Positions 60,217 to 64,000 of a DNA stretch of 64,000 nucleotides are shown here, piece after piece. This DNA is from Kitagawia praeruptora (taxonomy: Eukaryota; Streptophyta; Magnoliopsida; Apiales; Apiaceae), in contig CM075346.1 of NCBI GenBank assembly GCA_037693485.1, forward strand, positions 96,454,501 to 96,518,500. The letters run 5' to 3'. Both the position numbers and the translations under genes were made by a program. Numbering within the stretch: the first letter of the stretch is position 1; every line of letters begins with the position of its first letter. Under the pieces are notes generated by a model, which saw nothing but the letters and a program-made list of their open reading frames with translations, was not told the DNA's origin and did no database searches.

Positions 60217-61510
60217 TGTTGAGTATGGAATACAGTAAAAGAATACAGAGGGGGGGTGAATGGATTCTTGAACTTTTCTTTGTTGAGTCTGTGTAGCAGA
60301 TAAGTGTTTGTGTGTGCAAAGATGTAGGTGCGGATAAAGAACAACAAAAGTCACAATATCACTTTAATCTAATGTATTATTAGATAAAGGTTGCTACAAT
60401 CTGTGAATACAAATGATAGTATTCTCAGCTTCGTTTTTCTCAGAGAGATAATGCTTACAATGAATATGAAAAACTTGATTCTCCAAAAGTTAGTTGCTAA
60501 GGAAGTGAGGTTGTATCCTTATAGAGTATGGATACAACCTACTTACTACAAATAAGGTAGCTAAACAAATTACTTTCTAGTCTGTCTATCCTATTTGAGT
60601 AAGAGTCCAAACGGTTATAGATTTGACTTTGCAAAGCCTGTTCAGATCCACTTCTTTAGCCCTTTGTCTCTTCTAAATCTCTCCAAGCTTCTTTGTAGGC
60701 TTTCCAGAGCACATTACAGATTGAGATCCATAAAGTGCTTTGGCTTGTTGCAGGTTTCTGACTTGTACAAATTTCTCCAGTATTTTGTCTCCAAGAGTGT
60801 ATTCGAGAAGTGACTAAGTAAGTGATTCGAGAACTAGAATTGACTTGATCGATAACTCTGAGTTCTCGAACACTGTTATGTTGACATATCGAATTACTTC
60901 TCGAATAGCTCTTTTTCATCAGGATTCCTTGAGTTGTCGAATAAAACATTTGACTTATCGAATCCTCGAGATATCGAATAGCTTTCTGAGTCCTTGAGAT
61001 ATCGAATGGAACTTTGACTTGTTGACTCCTTGAGAACTCGAATACTACTTTTGAATTGTTGACTTCTTGAGTTCTCGAACAGAGTAATAGACATATCGAA
61101 TCTCTGAGATGTCGAATGAGATATCGAACAGTGTATTCAGAGATATCGAATAGTGTCTTGAGATATCGAATCCCTGACTTCTCGAATGCTGGACTTCTCG
61201 AATAGACAAAACTACTTCTCGAATTGGTACTTAGGCAAATTCTTCACTTTCTTCAAATCCCAACTGTGATTATTTGGAAGTCTTTATCTTCTTGCTTGAG
61301 GCATGAACCTTCGAACTTCTTTCAAGCATTATTCTTGACTATATAAGTACAGTTACACAACTAGGATTTGGTGCCTATTACAGGTACAGAACAAGTAGTG
61401 ACTCTACAACTAGAGGTTCCCTCAGTTAAGAGGTCATGTAAGTAATGCAAAGCATTACTAACAATTATGCTTGTTATTTGATGTAAACAGGCATGTCTCT
61501 GTGACTAACA
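60217..61510 (-). mobile_element. 3' LTR of Sirevirus-like element D (about 1294 bp)
   Basis: On the element strand it starts TGTTAGTCACAG just after the polypurine tract and ends at about CATACTCAACA. Near the outer end is a 7-base G run (plus strand), as in LTR A. The middle (60790-61220) is packed with ATTCGAGAAGT and ATTCGATATCTC words. The outer boundary is judged from terminal TG/CA only, since the 5' LTR is outside. Confidence 0.72.
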
Positions 61511-61525
61511 ATCTCCCCCAAATTG
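61511..61525 (-). other. Polypurine tract of element D
   Basis: The element strand reads CAATTTGGGGGAGAT immediately before LTR TGTTAG, resembling the tracts of A0 and other copia elements. Confidence 0.85.
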
Positions 61526-61660
61526 TGAGTAAGACCCTTAGTCACAATTTCATGTCTGATAACAAGCCTAACATACATAAAGATAAAACTTTAAAAGTAC
61601 AAGTATGTAGATTGATTGAAGAAAGTACATAGAAGTATTCTTACTAGGTATGAGAAACTA

Positions 61661-64000
61661 CTAGCCATATCCTTTTGGATTCATCTCTTGAGCTTTGGCT
61701 TGCAGATTCTCATTTTTCATCTTCTCTTCAGCTTCTTTGGATTTCTTCTTTGCATTTTCCTCCATGGCAAGAATAATATCTTCCATTGCAGTGAGTTCTT
61801 CAATTAGAGGGGAGCCTGACAGATCCTTGAGTACTTCATTCAGCCATTTCTCAGAATAGGAACTGATGTAGTCCATTCTAATCTTTACATTTCTACCATA
61901 TTTCTTGTACTCAATGATGTAAGGATTAAACTTGACTCTGCACAGACCCATAGCTCTCAATTCATCAGCCTTAGCTTCCATTGTAGCCATCTCCTCCTCC
62001 TTTTTCTTTAGTAACTCTTCACTGTTCTTTTTCCTTTCTGCCAGGTGATCTTTTTTCATTTTGACAAAGTCAATTAACTCCAGCTTCCATATCCTTTCCA
62101 CTCTGTCTTCAGAATTCAACATTGCAATTATCCTTTCTATGTCATATAGCCTGCCCCAGTGCTGGCATGTTCCTTGCCTGAATTTATTCTGTCTTCCATC
62201 AGTATATTTAATTTCAAGAAAATCATCAACAATGGCAACATGATAGATTCTTTGAGCCCATAGAAACTGCAGTTGGTCTTCATCATAGCTTTCATCCAGA
62301 GGTGGTAGGTTCAATCCTGGAATAATTGTTAGTGCCTTTGACTTGGATAACTTCACCCTTCTTGCAGCATGCTTGAATTTAGTCCTTCTTATATGATTGC
62401 TAGGCAGAACTTATGACCCTTGCTTGTAGACCATTGTAGTATTCCATTAGCAGTTTGCTTTCTGAAACATACACATGGTTTCTTGACTTGAATCTCCTTC
62501 TCTTCTTGAGGTGGCAAAACAGTTGCAGAAGCCATCGAATCATATTTTGGTAGGTCATTACTAATAGTATTCACCCTAGACTCAGAGTCTTTTGTTGTGG
62601 TGAGGTTACTGCTAGCAATGCCTAAGGCTTGCTGTTTTCCAATTTTTCTCTCATAGACTTTGCCTTGGTCATCATCATTTTTCTTGTCATCCTTCTTCTT
62701 CTTCTTGTCTTCATCACCTTTATTACTCCTGTGATGTCTTCTCCTTCCATCACTTTTATCTTTATCCTTGTCTTGATCACCATCCTTGCTTGGGTTGAAC
62801 TTAGCAGACTCAGGTACAATGCCAGTTGCAATGTATGATCTGAGATAAGATATAGCTTCCAATTCTTCTGCTGTTCTTACACCCTTCTTCTTGTTTAGCT
62901 TCTCAATGATGACAATAATGAGGGGTTTGTTCTGAGGGACTAGATGCTTAGGAATGATCAGCTGCTTGACATCATCAATTCTGGTTGCAGCTTGATAGAT
63001 GATGGTTCTAGGATTTGTGATTACTTCAGGTAGCCTTGAGGGTTGATCATTCCTTAACTCATCAAAGAGACTCTTGTTATTTTCATTCCCTTTTTCAATC
63101 AGTCCAAGGAACACATCCACTTCTGAGTACTTTAGGCTTTGTAGAGTGTTGAAAGTCAAATGCCATATTTTTGACTTAGATACCATCTTTATCTCCTTGA
63201 ACCATAAGTTGTTGAATTTCCTAGGAATAACAGTGAGGTAGTCAATCTGCTCCTTCAACTCTCTCTGATAGAACTGAGTATCACCAGCATGTTCCCTTGT
63301 GGCTTTCAGAAACTCCAAGAAGGCTGTATCATGATAGACATTTGAGTTAGCAACTTCTTGTAGCTTGGCCTCAGTAATGACTTCGGCTTCTACAGGTTTG
63401 ACACTTTCAGATTTGAATGATGGAGGTTCATCAACTGGCATGCTCCCTGCAACCACTGTGGTTGTGATAGATTGCTTCTGACCACTAGGAGTAATGACAT
63501 GCACAGTTGGTAGAGTGACAGTTGGCAGTGAGGTAGGAGGCTCATCAACTTTGGATTTTCCTTTGCCTGGCACATTAGGTATGGATTTTGAAGCCCTTTG
63601 GTGACCATCCTCCTTTATCTGTATGCCTATCTCCTTAGGTTTCTCCCCCTTTGGATTTGAATTCCTTATCCTTTTCTCCCCCTTAGGCTTATTGTCAGGC
63701 ACAGAGGCTTTAGAAGTGACCTTTGGGTTTGAAGACTCTTCAGGTAGAGGGAGACCCATATGCTTCATCATGGCAGCCAACATAGATTGCTGATGCAGAA
63801 GAACATTAGCTGTGGTGGTTGCTTGAGTGTCCAACTGATCATTGAGAAGTGCAACCTTGTCTGTAAGATGAGCATTAGACTTAGTGAGAGTAGCCACCTC
63901 CTTTTCAAGTGCATCTACCTTGCTGAACAATTCAGTAGATTTGAAGCCATACAGGGATTGATCTTTAAGTCTCTGCACTTCAAACCTAGACATGTCATGC
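61661..64000 (-). pseudogene. Element D accessory protein (two frames, partial at window edge)
   Basis: The first frame (open from the right edge; first in-window ATG 63993) gives 534 codons to 62389. The second (to 61661) joins it with no intervening gene: its frame is open upstream through SNHIRRTKFKHAARRVKL and its apparent start is GTG, so one frameshift near 62400 split a protein of at least about 770 aa. Features: coiled coil (VDALEKEVATLTKSNAHL), KPKGEK repeats, a Pro/Thr/Val-rich linker, a folded-looking block (FYQRELKEQIDYLTVIPRKF, WHLTFNTLQSLKYSEVDVFL), an Asp/Lys-rich tract, then LWAQRIYHVAIVDDF and a second coil (LAERKKNSEELLKKKEEEM). It lies right before the polypurine tract. No function known. 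Confidence 0.65.

Overview
The window is nuclear DNA of a flowering plant, most likely a eudicot. It is AT-rich and dominated by Ty1/copia retrotransposons, solo LTRs, Helitrons, MITEs and LINE/SINE pieces. The primer binding sites match the plant initiator tRNA-Met (TGGTATCAGAGC), and the one host gene that looks intact has a plant-only DUF1639 domain. The accessory ORF of element A resembles proteins I associate with asterid copia elements, so an asterid host is possible but not shown. All identifications are by reading; no database search was run.

Layout. 1-10286: minus-strand Sirevirus-like copia element A, its 3' end beyond the left edge. It has a 710-bp LTR, PBS, gag, pol and, after pol, an unusual cassette: a small gene antisense to pol and a large accessory ORF transcribed divergently from it. 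A is inserted 24 bp upstream of the LTR of an older element A0 (LTR 10311-10981). 10983-17800: palindromic MITEs, a solo LTR, a LINE tail, AT-rich DNA and a hAT MITE. 17860-23995: a four-level nest, with a MULE-like element holding decayed copia E (17934-23365), which holds solo LTR F (21322-23057), which holds a LINE tail. 24100-32070: Stowaway, Mutator and hAT MITEs and three tandem Helitron units. 32348-37639: copia element B, with both LTRs, a TSD and non-canonical TA...CA termini. 37688-41230: a 2.6-kb non-autonomous Helitron, a SINE and a hAT MITE.

42175-45600: the host gene, a minus-strand DUF1639 protein with clear splice sites, a CT-rich leader and a 13-codon upstream ORF in strong start context. 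46400-51500: MITEs, a LINE remnant, a 1070-bp solo LTR and a TRIM. 51545-54215: a pseudogene of a CLAVATA1/BAM-type receptor kinase, split by a 1.3-kb LINE in its intron. 54640-59400: plus-strand Sirevirus-like fossil C, without gag, with a tandem duplication of the reverse transcriptase palm and a TATA-driven small ORF after pol. 60217-64000: the 3' end of minus-strand Sirevirus-like element D (accessory ORF, polypurine tract, 1294-bp LTR), continuing past the right edge.

No copia element here can make its proteins unaided: each shows nonsense codons or frameshifts. The most notable material is the post-pol cassette of the Sirevirus-like elements, where element-specific short repeats occur both in LTRs and around internal promoters and where the accessory protein of A carries a ubiquitin-interacting-motif-like helix.
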